From assembly GCF_016858305.2 (NCBI RefSeq), contig NZ_CP074436.1, positions 206,001 through 270,000 of the forward strand: a stretch of 64,000 bases of DNA. The letters are read 5' to 3'. Shown piece by piece: positions 25,357-33,394 of the stretch (position 1 is the stretch's first letter; each line of letters starts with the position of its first letter). The notes under the pieces were generated by a model, which was given only the letters and a program-made list of their open reading frames with translations, had not been told where the DNA came from and ran no database searches. Source of the stretch: Polaribacter sp. Q13 (lineage in GTDB: Bacteria > Bacteroidota > Bacteroidia > Flavobacteriales > Flavobacteriaceae). Made by a program: the position numbers and the translations under genes.

Positions 25357-26413
25357 AATTACCTTATTGCTTCTTTTAATACCTCTATTGGCCAGTGCTA
25401 ATAACGGTAAAAAGAGGCATGAAAAAAACAAGGTTATTAAAAAAGTTTTTGCTGTAAATGCGGATGCTAAAGTTGTACTTAATAATAAATATGGTAATTT
25501 AAATATTACTACTTGGGATAAAAATAGTGTGGAAATTGAAGTTACTATTACTATACAAGGTGATGATTTAGATGATGTTGAAGATAAACTTACGACTATA
25601 GGTGTTGCGTTTAACGCCAATTCTGAATTAGTAGAAGCTAGAACAATAATTGAAAATAAAAAAAGTACTTGGTCTTGGTGGAAGAAGAGTAACGCTATTA
25701 ATTACAAAATTAATTATGTGGTAAAAATGCCAAAGTCTAATGCGGTAGATTTGAATAATGATTATGGTAATATTTATTTAGATAACTTAGAGGGTAAAGC
25801 AGTTATTAGTTGCGATTATGGTAAGATTTCTATTGGAAATTTGTCTTCAAAAGATAATGATATCAGGTTAAATTACGCTACAAGTTCTAGTATTCATTAT
25901 ATGAAAGATGGTGAGGTAAATATTGATTATTCAAAACTAAACATAGAAAATTCAGAGAGCGTTAGAGTGGTTGCCGATTATTCAAATATAAAATTAGAAA
26001 AGGCTCTAAGAGTAGATTTTAATTGTGATTATGGTTCTCTTTCTATTGATGAGGTAGAGAGTGTAAAAGGAAATTCTGACTATGTAAGTATGCATTTTGG
26101 TACGGTAAAGAAACACTTATTTATAGAAACGGATTATGGATCTTTAACTGTTAAAAACTTAGCTAAAGGTTTCGAAAACGTAGATATTGATGCTGAATAT
26201 GCTGGGGTAAGAATAGGGGTAGATCCCAATGCTGTTTTCGAATTTGAGATCGATTTACAATATGCCGGTTTTAGTAGGAGTGATGAGAATATAACATTTT
26301 ATAAAAGTATTTCTAAGGCTACCGAAAAATATTATGAAGGTAAATTTGGAAAAGGAAAAACCAATTCCAAACTTAAAATTAAGTCTCAGTACGGAGGTGT
26401 TAATATAAAATAA
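25340..26413 (+). CDS. exported DUF4097-type beta-repeat protein
   Basis: A 357-residue protein with a signal peptide (LLLLIPLLASA). The mature part is built from about ten short strands spaced about 20 residues apart: NDYGNIYL, CDYGKISI, IDYSKLNI, ADYSNIKL, CDYGSLSI, SDYVSMHF, TDYGSLTV, AEYAGVRI, LQYAGFSR, SQYGGVNI. This is the beta-helical DUF4097 (adhesin-like) fold, common beside ECF sigma genes in Bacteroidota. It starts 17 bp inside the anti-sigma gene, confirming one operon. Periplasmic or outer-membrane location; function unknown. Confidence 0.85.
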   Translation: MKSIYKITLLLLLIPLLASANNGKKRHEKNKVIKKVFAVNADAKVVLNNKYGNLNITTWDKNSVEIEVTITIQGDDLDDVEDKLTTIGVAFNANSELVEARTIIENKKSTWSWWKKSNAINYKINYVVKMPKSNAVDLNNDYGNIYLDNLEGKAVISCDYGKISIGNLSSKDNDIRLNYATSSSIHYMKDGEVNIDYSKLNIENSESVRVVADYSNIKLEKALRVDFNCDYGSLSIDEVESVKGNSDYVSMHFGTVKKHLFIETDYGSLTVKNLAKGFENVDIDAEYAGVRIGVDPNAVFEFEIDLQYAGFSRSDENITFYKSISKATEKYYEGKFGKGKTNSKLKIKSQYGGVNIK

Positions 26414-26439
26414 AGATAAATCAACCAAAAACAAATAAG

Positions 26440-27174
26440 ATGAACAAAAAAATAATTTTAACCAGTTTAATTTTAACAATCACCTTTGCGGTAAATGCAC
26501 AAAGTTGGTTCGGAAATAGTAGTAGGGTAAAAGGAAACGGAAATGTGGTTACTATAACAAGAACCACTTCTAATTTTAACGGTATTTCTGCCGGTGGATC
26601 TTTTGATGTAATTCTTGTAAAAGGAAAAGAAGGTGAAATAACAATACAAGGAGAAGAGAACATAATTCCACTAATAGAAACAGAAGTTTCTGATGATATT
26701 TTAAAAATTAAGTATAAGAATAACACCAATATCAGTACCACAAAAAGAGTGGTTGTTACCGTTTCTTATGAGCAAATAGAAAGTGTTGCTTTGGGTGGTT
26801 CTGGTAATATATCAAGTGCTTCTTTAATAAAAGAGAACCATTTTAAAGTAAGTATCGGTGGCTCTGGAAGTATTACTATTAAAGTGGATGCAGACAGTGT
26901 AAATGCTTCAGTTGGAGGTTCTGGAAATATAAATATAGAAGGGAAGTCTAACGAATTAACATGCTCAATTGCCGGTTCTGGAAGTATTAAGGCTTATGGT
27001 TTGCAAACGAATGAAGTATACGCTAATGTTGCCGGTTCTGGAAGTATTAAAACAACGGTAAAGTCTAAAATTAAAGCAAAATTAGTGGGCTCTGGTAGTG
27101 TCTATTATAAAGGAAATCCTACAGATGTTAAAAGTAAATCCGTTGGTTCTGGAGATATTATAAATAAAAATTAG
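26440..27174 (+). CDS. exported head-GIN-domain protein (DUF2807)
   Basis: A 244-residue exported protein (signal peptide ending in NAQS). The GIN domain starts with SNFNGISAGGSFDVILVKG. The C-terminal half is a right-handed beta helix of repeated G-G/A-S-G-S/N-I turns (GGSGNISS, GGSGSITI, GGSGNINI, AGSGSIKA, AGSGSIKT, VGSGSVYY), each about 19-20 residues. Last gene of the ECF operon. Its stop codon abuts the stop of the convergent DUF1853 gene with no gap and no terminator between. Confidence 0.85.
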   Translation: MNKKIILTSLILTITFAVNAQSWFGNSSRVKGNGNVVTITRTTSNFNGISAGGSFDVILVKGKEGEITIQGEENIIPLIETEVSDDILKIKYKNNTNISTTKRVVVTVSYEQIESVALGGSGNISSASLIKENHFKVSIGGSGSITIKVDADSVNASVGGSGNINIEGKSNELTCSIAGSGSIKAYGLQTNEVYANVAGSGSIKTTVKSKIKAKLVGSGSVYYKGNPTDVKSKSVGSGDIINKN

Positions 27175-27990
27175 CTACCACCAAACTAAAAATATTTTTA
27201 AAATCTCGCCATTTTGCTTTTTCATCCAGCAAAGTGGTGAGAATTTTCTTTGATAATATTCCTTAACAATAAGGTGGATTTCTTCAAAATTTAACCAGGC
27301 TACATTTTTATGAGGAATCACAATCCAGTCTTTTTTATTTGGGATAAAAAACTTGCAATTTTTAAACTTTTCTAATTCGTTTTTGTTGATGTAAAAACCA
27401 GCAATACAATTTGGATTAAATACTGTTAACTGATGTTCTTTATTAGAAAAAGGAACAAATAATTGCCCTTTAAAATAGACTTGTTGTTTTATATCTGATA
27501 CATTTAAATGGATGGATTTCAAATAATTGTTGCATTCATTAGAGTAGAGAAGAGGCAATTGTTTGTCTTTTAATTTATCTAATTTTTCAACAAGAGAATC
27601 TTTTCTATTCGGACCAATAAAATGTTCAATTTCAGATTTACCAACTGAAGCATCATATAAATAGAATTTGTAAATAACTTCTAAATGAATAGGTTTTTTA
27701 TCTTGTAGAAGAATACAATCCAATTCACCTAAAGTAATTTTTTCTCGTTGAATTTGGATGTTTTCACAAATAATAGAAATCGATTCTTCTTGTTTTAGTT
27801 GATAAGAAACAAAACGTTCTATGTATTTTCCTAAACGCAGTTTTTCATTGATGTCTATATCAATTTTTGATGATTTTGGTTCAATTATAAATTGGTGTAA
27901 GCCATAAATAGTATTGCCATTCCACAAACAAGGAGTTTGTAAAAAGCCCTCATATCTTTTCTGAATGTCTTTTGTTTTTTGATGTGTCAT
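27175..27990 (-). CDS. DUF1853 family protein
   Basis: A 271-residue cytoplasmic protein of unknown function that resembles DUF1853. Visible family features are GKYIERFVSYQLKQ, followed by the nuclease-like block ELDCILLQDKKPIHLEVIYKFYLYD, and LVEKLDKLKDK. The E-x-D...HLE arrangement looks like the PD-(D/E)xK nuclease fold (inference). Solo gene ending exactly at the convergent GIN-domain gene. Confidence 0.75.
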   Translation of the reverse strand: MTHQKTKDIQKRYEGFLQTPCLWNGNTIYGLHQFIIEPKSSKIDIDINEKLRLGKYIERFVSYQLKQEESISIICENIQIQREKITLGELDCILLQDKKPIHLEVIYKFYLYDASVGKSEIEHFIGPNRKDSLVEKLDKLKDKQLPLLYSNECNNYLKSIHLNVSDIKQQVYFKGQLFVPFSNKEHQLTVFNPNCIAGFYINKNELEKFKNCKFFIPNKKDWIVIPHKNVAWLNFEEIHLIVKEYYQRKFSPLCWMKKQNGEILKIFLVWW

Positions 27991-28069
27991 TATTTCTTCA
28001 AATTTACGGTTTTATAATTTCCATTTATAGAATAATTTGTACATTGAAAACCTAAATAATAAGATCAAA

Positions 28070-28741
28070 ATGCAATTCGAAAAATCGAGCTTTCAGTTTT
28101 TAAAAGATTTACAAGAAAATAATAATAGAGAATGGTTTACAGAGCACAAACCTACTTTTGTAAAGCATCAAAAAAATCTAAAAGAATTATTTTTAGAAAT
28201 ACAATCGGATTTAGAAAAACATGATGAAATTGATAAAATGAAAATTTATCGTATTTATAGAGATGTTCGTTTTTCTAAAGATAAAACACCTTACAATCCA
28301 AGATTTGCTGTTTCTTTCTCTAGATTAGGAAAACAACTACGCGGTGGTTATTTTTTACAAATTAAACCAGGAGAAACTTTATTAGGCGGTGGTTTTTGGC
28401 TACCAGAAAAAGATGATTTGTACCGATTAAGAAAAGAAATAGAACAGGATGCATTTGAATTTCGTGAAATTTTAGAAGATAAGAAATTTGTAAAATACTT
28501 TGGTGGGAAATTTAGCGGAGATGAATTAAAATCTGCTCCAAGAGGTTTTGATAAAGAACATAAAGACATCGATTTATTACGTAAAAAAGGTTTTGTAGCT
28601 ACTAGAAATTTTACAGATGCAGAAGTATTAGCGCCTAATTTTTTAGAAGAAGTAGACAAAAGTTTTAAGGCATTACGTCCGTTTTTTAATTTGTTTAGTG
28701 ATGTTTTAACAACAAATTTAAATGGGGAGAGTATTGTTTAA
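28070..28741 (+). CDS. DUF2461 family protein (TIGR02453)
   Basis: A 223-residue protein, counting from ATG 28070, MQFEKSSFQFLKDLQENN. The longer frame starts with a TTG inside the likely -7 box (AATTTG near 28034-28039) and is rejected. The family hallmark is the conserved FLKDLQENNNREWF plus RIYRDVRFSKDKTPYNP. It is widespread in Bacteroidota; a nuclease-like role has been suggested for relatives but not shown here. It is divergent from DUF1853. Confidence 0.85.
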   Translation: MQFEKSSFQFLKDLQENNNREWFTEHKPTFVKHQKNLKELFLEIQSDLEKHDEIDKMKIYRIYRDVRFSKDKTPYNPRFAVSFSRLGKQLRGGYFLQIKPGETLLGGGFWLPEKDDLYRLRKEIEQDAFEFREILEDKKFVKYFGGKFSGDELKSAPRGFDKEHKDIDLLRKKGFVATRNFTDAEVLAPNFLEEVDKSFKALRPFFNLFSDVLTTNLNGESIV

Positions 28742-28765
28742 GAGTTGAGTTTGGGCGAGTTATTT

Positions 28766-28925
28766 CGCAGAGATTCACAGAGATTCACAGAGATTCGCGG
28801 AGGTTTTATTTTTGTTTAAAGTTTAAAGAACGAATGTCATTTCGAAATGAGCCTTTTTAGGCGATTGAGAAATCTCATAGCCTCTATAATTAAGATTCCT
28901 CTTCCTGCGTCATTCGGAATAACAT
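28766..28925. repeat. intergenic repeat cluster
   Basis: Three tandem copies of CACAGAGATT-type units near 28768-28798 precede a TGTCATTTCGAAATGAGCC...TGCGTCATTCGGAAT segment (about 28834-28922). The latter resembles the dispersed CATTTCGA inverted repeat near 49782. Intergenic; no coding signal. Confidence 0.6.
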
Positions 28926-28939
28926 CGGTATTCTCTTAA

Positions 28940-30286
28940 CTAATCCGAGTGCTTCAAATTCTTATCAACTTCACGCTTTAAAACCAATATGGTAATAACA
29001 GTAGATAAAACATCAGCAATAGGAAAAGACCACCAAATACCACTAAGACCATAATACCTAGGTAAAAAATAAGCTAACGGAATTAAGAAAATTCCTTGTT
29101 TTAAAAGTGTTAAAAATAAAGCAGGCAATGCTTTTCCTGCTGCTTGAAAATAAGCGGAACCTATTAATTGCAAGGTAACAACAGGAGTCGCTAAAAATAC
29201 AATTAGCATTGCATCTGGCGTTTTAGTAAGTAAAGTAGCATCATTGGTGAAAATCCAAATAACCTCTTCTTTAAAAAATAAGATGCAGATAAAGATAATG
29301 GTTCCTAAAACAGATCCATATAAAATAGCTTTTTTGATTGTTTCTTTAACTCTTTTATTTTTATTAGCACCAATATTATACCCTGCAACGGGCAAAAAAC
29401 CTTGAGAAACTCCCATAACAGGAGAAAGAGCAAACATCATTACGCGGTTAATAATTCCAAAAATAGCTATCGATATTTCTCCTCCATATTTAAACAGAGA
29501 ATAATTTAAAACAATCATTAATATACTTATTGCTCCTTGTCTAACTATAGAAACGCCTCCTAATTCTACAATTTCTCGAACAATATTAAAATCTAATTTA
29601 AAGTTTTTAGGAATAATTTTTAATTCACTTTTAGACGATAAAAAAAAGTATAAAATATACGAACCAGAACTCATAAAAGAAATCGTTGTTGCCAAACCTG
29701 CTCCCCACATTCCCCAGTTAAAATATTTGATAAATACAATATCTAAAACAATGTTTAATACGGCAGGAACCATCATTGCATACATTGCAAATTTCGGTTT
29801 TCCTTCTGCTCTAATGGTTGGGTTTCCCATCATAGCAAAGGCTAAAAATGGTACTCCGTAAATGATAACTCCAAAATATTCAGAGGCAATGGGTAAAATA
29901 TCCCCTTTGGCACCAAATAAATTTAAAATAGGTACGCTAAAAAAGTTTCCGACAGTAACAAAAACGATTGCTAAAATAACGGTTAATGAAACTTGATTTC
30001 CAAAGGTTAAAAAAGCTTTTTCAGAATTGCCTGCACCTAACGCTCTAGAGATTATAGAGCTTCCTCCAATTCCTATTCCCATGCCAATAGAAGAAATTAG
30101 AAAAGCAATTGGTAGCACTACCGTAATTGCAGCAATGGCTAAAACACCAATCCATTGTCCCACAAAAATAGTATCGACAATCATATTTAAGGACATTACA
30201 AGAATTCCTATGGTAGCCGGAGCTGCTTGTTTAATTAATAATTTACTAATTTTTTGAGTTCCTAAGTCGTTTGCTAATTCTGTCAT
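28940..30286 (-). CDS. MATE-family multidrug/sodium antiporter
   Basis: A 448-residue inner-membrane exporter with 12 predicted helices. I use the ATG at 30286 (MTELANDLGTQK) rather than 30298, which lies only about 1 nt downstream of the likely -7 box. Typical features are KQAAPATIGILVMSLNMIVDTIFVGQWIG at the amino end, containing a conserved proline, and the two homologous six-helix halves (second from about residue 235). The substrate is unknown. It is a single-gene unit divergent from the thioesterase gene, with 88 bp between the annotated start codons. Confidence 0.88.
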   Translation of the reverse strand: MTELANDLGTQKISKLLIKQAAPATIGILVMSLNMIVDTIFVGQWIGVLAIAAITVVLPIAFLISSIGMGIGIGGSSIISRALGAGNSEKAFLTFGNQVSLTVILAIVFVTVGNFFSVPILNLFGAKGDILPIASEYFGVIIYGVPFLAFAMMGNPTIRAEGKPKFAMYAMMVPAVLNIVLDIVFIKYFNWGMWGAGLATTISFMSSGSYILYFFLSSKSELKIIPKNFKLDFNIVREIVELGGVSIVRQGAISILMIVLNYSLFKYGGEISIAIFGIINRVMMFALSPVMGVSQGFLPVAGYNIGANKNKRVKETIKKAILYGSVLGTIIFICILFFKEEVIWIFTNDATLLTKTPDAMLIVFLATPVVTLQLIGSAYFQAAGKALPALFLTLLKQGIFLIPLAYFLPRYYGLSGIWWSFPIADVLSTVITILVLKREVDKNLKHSD

Positions 30287-30295
30287 AATATTTTG

Positions 30296-30303
30296 CAAAT
30301 ATC
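30296..30303 (-). promoter_or_regulatory. MATE gene -7 box (GATATTTG)
   Basis: Near-match to TAnnTTTG on the minus strand, ending 10 nt before ATG 30286. The transcript leader would be only a few bases long. Confidence 0.5.
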
Positions 30304-30368
30304 GATATAAAGACTAAGTTTTGCATAAATCTACGCATCAATAATTGTTATATATATCATAAAATTTT

Positions 30369-30376
30369 TATGTTTG
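30369..30376 (+). promoter_or_regulatory. thioesterase -7 box (TATGTTTG)
   Basis: Exact TAnnTTTG match. It overlaps an upstream in-frame TTG (30374), so translation probably begins at GTG 30392 instead. Confidence 0.6.
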
Positions 30377-30391
30377 CTAAAATTGATAAAA

Positions 30392-30784
30392 GTGGAAAAT
30401 GTTTTTACATTAACAATTACCGTTTCACCCGAAGATATAGACAATTTAGAGCATGTAAATAATTTGGTCTATGTAAAATGGATGGATAAAATAGCAACAA
30501 CACATTGGGCTCATTTAACTAAAGACCACCCGCTACCACAGTATGTTTGGGTAGTAATGAGGCATGAAATAGATTATTTAAAACAAGCTAGTTTAGGAGA
30601 TGTAATTACCGTAAAAACTTGGGTAGGAGAAACCAAAGGGATTACTTCTGTCCGTTTTATGGAGTTTTATAAAGAGGAAAAACTATTGGTAAAAGCCAAA
30701 ACAGTTTGGGCAATGTTAGATTCTAAAACTTTTAAACCAGCTAGAATTAGAGAAAATGTTTTAAAAGTATTACAGCCTATATAA
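30392..30784 (+). CDS. acyl-CoA thioesterase, hotdog (4HBT) family
   Basis: A 130-residue hotdog-fold protein, counting from GTG 30392. The 4HBT signature is IDNLEHVNNLVYVKWMDK, in which the usual D-x-x-GHVNN reads D-N-LEHVNN, followed by the central helix. Such enzymes hydrolyse acyl-CoA thioesters in the cytoplasm and work as tetramers. The start codon is chosen because the promoter overlaps the longer alternative. Confidence 0.85.
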   Translation: MENVFTLTITVSPEDIDNLEHVNNLVYVKWMDKIATTHWAHLTKDHPLPQYVWVVMRHEIDYLKQASLGDVITVKTWVGETKGITSVRFMEFYKEEKLLVKAKTVWAMLDSKTFKPARIRENVLKVLQPI

Positions 30785-30901
30785 TGATGTTTATTTAGCG
30801 ACCAATTAACAAAATTTCCTTTCTTTATTATTAATTGTAGCGTTAATAATGATATACTTTTTTTTAATCCGTGCAAATTCGTGTAATTAGTGTCTATAAA
30901 G

Positions 30902-30909
30902 TATCTTTG
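30902..30909 (+). promoter_or_regulatory. DEAD helicase promoter -7 box (TATCTTTG)
   Basis: Exact TAnnTTTG match, 19 bp before ATG 30929; it rules out the longer frame starting at 30890. Confidence 0.7.
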
Positions 30910-30928
30910 CACAAAATTAAGATACAAA

Positions 30929-32050
30929 ATGGCAACTTTTTCTTCCTTAGGAATTACCAAAGATTACATACAAGCAATTAAAGAATTAGGGATTACTACG
31001 CCTTCTGAAATTCAAGAAAAAGCGATACCAATTTTATTGGATTCGCCAACAGATTTTATTGGTTTAGCACAAACGGGTACAGGTAAAACGGCTGCTTTTG
31101 GTTTGCCAATCTTACATCATATAGATGCAAGTTCAGACAATATTCAAGCATTAATTTTATCGCCAACAAGAGAGTTGGTACAGCAAATAAAAAAGCAATT
31201 ATTTAAGTTTACAAAGTTTAGTGAAGATAAAATATTTGTGGAAGCTGTTTTTGGTGGAGAAAAAATTGACAGACAAATGAATAATCTTAAGAGAACTACG
31301 CATATTGTTGTAGCAACTCCTGGTAGATTAATCGATTTAATAGAAAGAGGAAACATAGATATCAGTCATGTTAAAACAGTTGTTTTAGATGAAGCTGATG
31401 AAATGCTAAGTATGGGTTTTAAACAAGATTTAAATAGAATCTTAAAGTTTACTACTGAGGGAGACCGTAAAACATGGTTGTTTTCTGCTACAATGCCAGA
31501 AGAAATAAAAAGGATTGTAAAAACCTATATGGATTCTAATGCGCCTAGAGTAGAAATTAATAGAAGCTCTTTGGTAAATGCAAATATTCGTCATCATTTT
31601 GCTAAAACTACCATAAAAGAAAAAGCAGCAGATATTGTAACTTTCTTAGAAAAGAGACAAGACCAAAGAGGAATTATTTTCTGCAGAACAAAAGCAGGTG
31701 CGCAGAATTTAGCAGCATTTTTAATTGAAGAAGGTTTTTCTACTGCAGCTTTAGAAGGAGATATGCAACAAAAAGAACGCGATAAAGTAATGCGTGCTTT
31801 TAAGAAAGAAAATTTACAATATTTAGTTTCTACAGATGTTTCTGCACGTGGAATTGATGTTAGTGGTTTAGAATTTGTAATTCACCATCAATTACCAGAA
31901 CAATTAGAATACTACACCCACAGAAGTGGTAGAACGGCAAGAGCAGGAAAAACAGGGGTTTCAATCGCTTTTATTTTACCTTCAGAAATTGTGAGAATTC
32001 ATGAAATTCAGAAAGAATTAAATATTAAGTTTTCTGAAGTAACCGTATAA
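30929..32050 (+). CDS. DEAD-box RNA helicase
   Basis: A 373-residue ATP-dependent RNA helicase, counting from ATG 30929. Motifs in order: Q motif with GITTPSEIQEKAIP, motif I AQTGTGKTAAF, Ia SPTRELVQQ, Ib ATPGRLIDL, II VLDEADEML, III FSATMP, V STDVSARGIDV, VI HRSGRTARAG. It lacks the long basic C-terminal extension of cold-induced CsdA-type helicases, and is thus a minimal RhlE-like core. Roles in ribosome assembly or mRNA decay are typical of the group. Confidence 0.92.
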   Translation: MATFSSLGITKDYIQAIKELGITTPSEIQEKAIPILLDSPTDFIGLAQTGTGKTAAFGLPILHHIDASSDNIQALILSPTRELVQQIKKQLFKFTKFSEDKIFVEAVFGGEKIDRQMNNLKRTTHIVVATPGRLIDLIERGNIDISHVKTVVLDEADEMLSMGFKQDLNRILKFTTEGDRKTWLFSATMPEEIKRIVKTYMDSNAPRVEINRSSLVNANIRHHFAKTTIKEKAADIVTFLEKRQDQRGIIFCRTKAGAQNLAAFLIEEGFSTAALEGDMQQKERDKVMRAFKKENLQYLVSTDVSARGIDVSGLEFVIHHQLPEQLEYYTHRSGRTARAGKTGVSIAFILPSEIVRIHEIQKELNIKFSEVTV

Positions 32051-32059
32051 CAAACTCTA

Positions 32060-32095
32060 AACCGAAGCCTTTTTAGTATAAAAACTTCGGTTTTA
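32060..32095 (+). terminator. terminator after DEAD helicase
   Basis: 8-bp stem AACCGAAG/CTTCGGTT (32060-32067, 32085-32092) followed by TTTT. The loop is long (17 nt). Confidence 0.6.
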
Positions 32096-32125
32096 ATACT
32101 AATCATTGTAATAAAATTGATGTAA

Positions 32126-32749
32126 ATGGATTTCATTTATGTTTTAGATATTTTAGGAACCTTTGCTTTTGCAATTAGTGGAGCGTTGGTAGCATCTGAT
32201 CAAAAGTTCGATTTATTTGGAGTCTTAATTATTGCCTTTGTAACTGCTGTTGGTGGCGGAATGTTACGCGATGTTTTAATAGATGCACATCCTATAAATT
32301 GGATTGGAGATTTAAATTATTTATACACTATTTTTATTGCCGTATTTTTAACTTTTCTTTTTAAAAGTAAAATAGCCTATTTAAGTAAAACCATGTTTTT
32401 ATTTGATACCATTGGTATTAGTGTGTTTACTTTACTAGGTTTAGAGAAAGGACTAGAATTTAATTTACATCCAATTATTGCCTTGATAATGGGAATGATT
32501 TCGGCTGTTTTTGGAGGTGTTTTAAGAGATGTTTTAACAAATAAAATTCCGTTAATTTTTGAAAAAGAAATTTATGCTTCTGCTTGTTTAGCGGGTGGAA
32601 TTACATATTTAATTTTAAATGAATTGAATGTACAAGAAAATATTATTTTTATTATTTCAGCTGCTGTAATTATTGTTATTAGAGGTGTTGCAGTCAAATT
32701 TCATTTACAGTTGCCTAAAATTAAAGACGATTTATTTGGAAAAAATTAA
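32126..32749 (+). CDS. TRIC/UPF0126 (YicG-like) membrane protein
   Basis: A 207-residue inner-membrane protein with about seven helices and two homologous halves. Each half carries the GGxxRD loop: AVGGGMLRDVLID near residue 47 and VFGGVLRDVLTN near residue 132. These mark the prokaryotic trimeric intracellular cation channel group. Physiological substrate unproven. Single gene following the helicase terminator. Confidence 0.85.
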   Translation: MDFIYVLDILGTFAFAISGALVASDQKFDLFGVLIIAFVTAVGGGMLRDVLIDAHPINWIGDLNYLYTIFIAVFLTFLFKSKIAYLSKTMFLFDTIGISVFTLLGLEKGLEFNLHPIIALIMGMISAVFGGVLRDVLTNKIPLIFEKEIYASACLAGGITYLILNELNVQENIIFIISAAVIIVIRGVAVKFHLQLPKIKDDLFGKN

Positions 32750-32826
32750 GAGATGAAGCCATAGAAATTAAAGGAAAAGAAAAACTAGCTTGTGCAGCAG
32801 AATTACTTGCTGCCTTTTTTGAATAA
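32747..32826 (+). pseudogene. orphan C-terminal coding scrap
   Basis: In the frame ending at the TAA near 32826, an open stretch reads KLRDEAIEIKGKEK then LACAAELLAAFFE before its stop. The composition is protein-like, but no start exists and the frame is offset from the TRIC-like gene that ends at 32749. I do not recognise its parent. It could be the tail of a deleted gene. Confidence 0.35.
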
Positions 32827-32886
32827 GAAAGAGTTGTCTAAAAGGTAAATATTTTTCTGTTCATACAAAGACGTATTTTTTATCTA

Positions 32887-33321
32887 TTACGTTAAAATGC
32901 CATCATCTGCACATTTTTTAGAAAACCAAAATAGAAACACAGAAAATAGAGGAATCATAATTAACATAGTATAATCCATAGAACCATACAATTCTTTTCC
33001 AGGGTTCAAAAATGCATTATAAGTTGACTGCAGTAATACAGCGATTAATCCAATAAGGAAAAATGTTTTTGCTAATTTCTTCTTGAAGAATAAAAAAACA
33101 CAAGCAAATACGGATGAAAATACTGCAATTGCAAAAGCAGCCATTACCCAAGAAGGTGTATTGTATATTAAATCTAATTGTTCTTCAGAATACATTAATT
33201 TAAAACGCTCGGTTTGGTATGCTTGATTTAAATAACCATGTACACCCATAGCACTCCAAATGAATCCAATAACAGCTATAATCCAAAAAGCTTTACTTGG
33301 TTTGTTTGGGTTCTTTTTCAT
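32887..33321 (-). CDS. small four-helix membrane protein, function unknown
   Basis: A 144-residue protein with four hydrophobic segments (about 11-31, 57-79, 84-104, 115-134) and a basic N-terminus (KKNPNKPSK). WSAMGVHGYLNQAYQTERF and the tail WFSKK are reminiscent of small uncharacterised Bacteroidota membrane proteins, but I cannot name a family. Monocistronic by position. Confidence 0.65.
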   Translation of the reverse strand: MKKNPNKPSKAFWIIAVIGFIWSAMGVHGYLNQAYQTERFKLMYSEEQLDLIYNTPSWVMAAFAIAVFSSVFACVFLFFKKKLAKTFFLIGLIAVLLQSTYNAFLNPGKELYGSMDYTMLIMIPLFSVFLFWFSKKCADDGILT

Positions 33322-33394
33322 ACCTCCGTTTTAAGTTTTTTATCAATTTACTAAATGTACTAAAAAAGCTTGTATAACGTGAGGGTGCAAGGTT

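Noticed and set aside
28037..28069. Upstream TTG start for the DUF2461 gene
   Set aside because: It overlaps the likely -7 box; the ATG at 28070 begins the family-conserved region.
30374..30391. TTG as start of the thioesterase
   Set aside because: The codon is inside the TATGTTTG promoter box, so it would not be transcribed.
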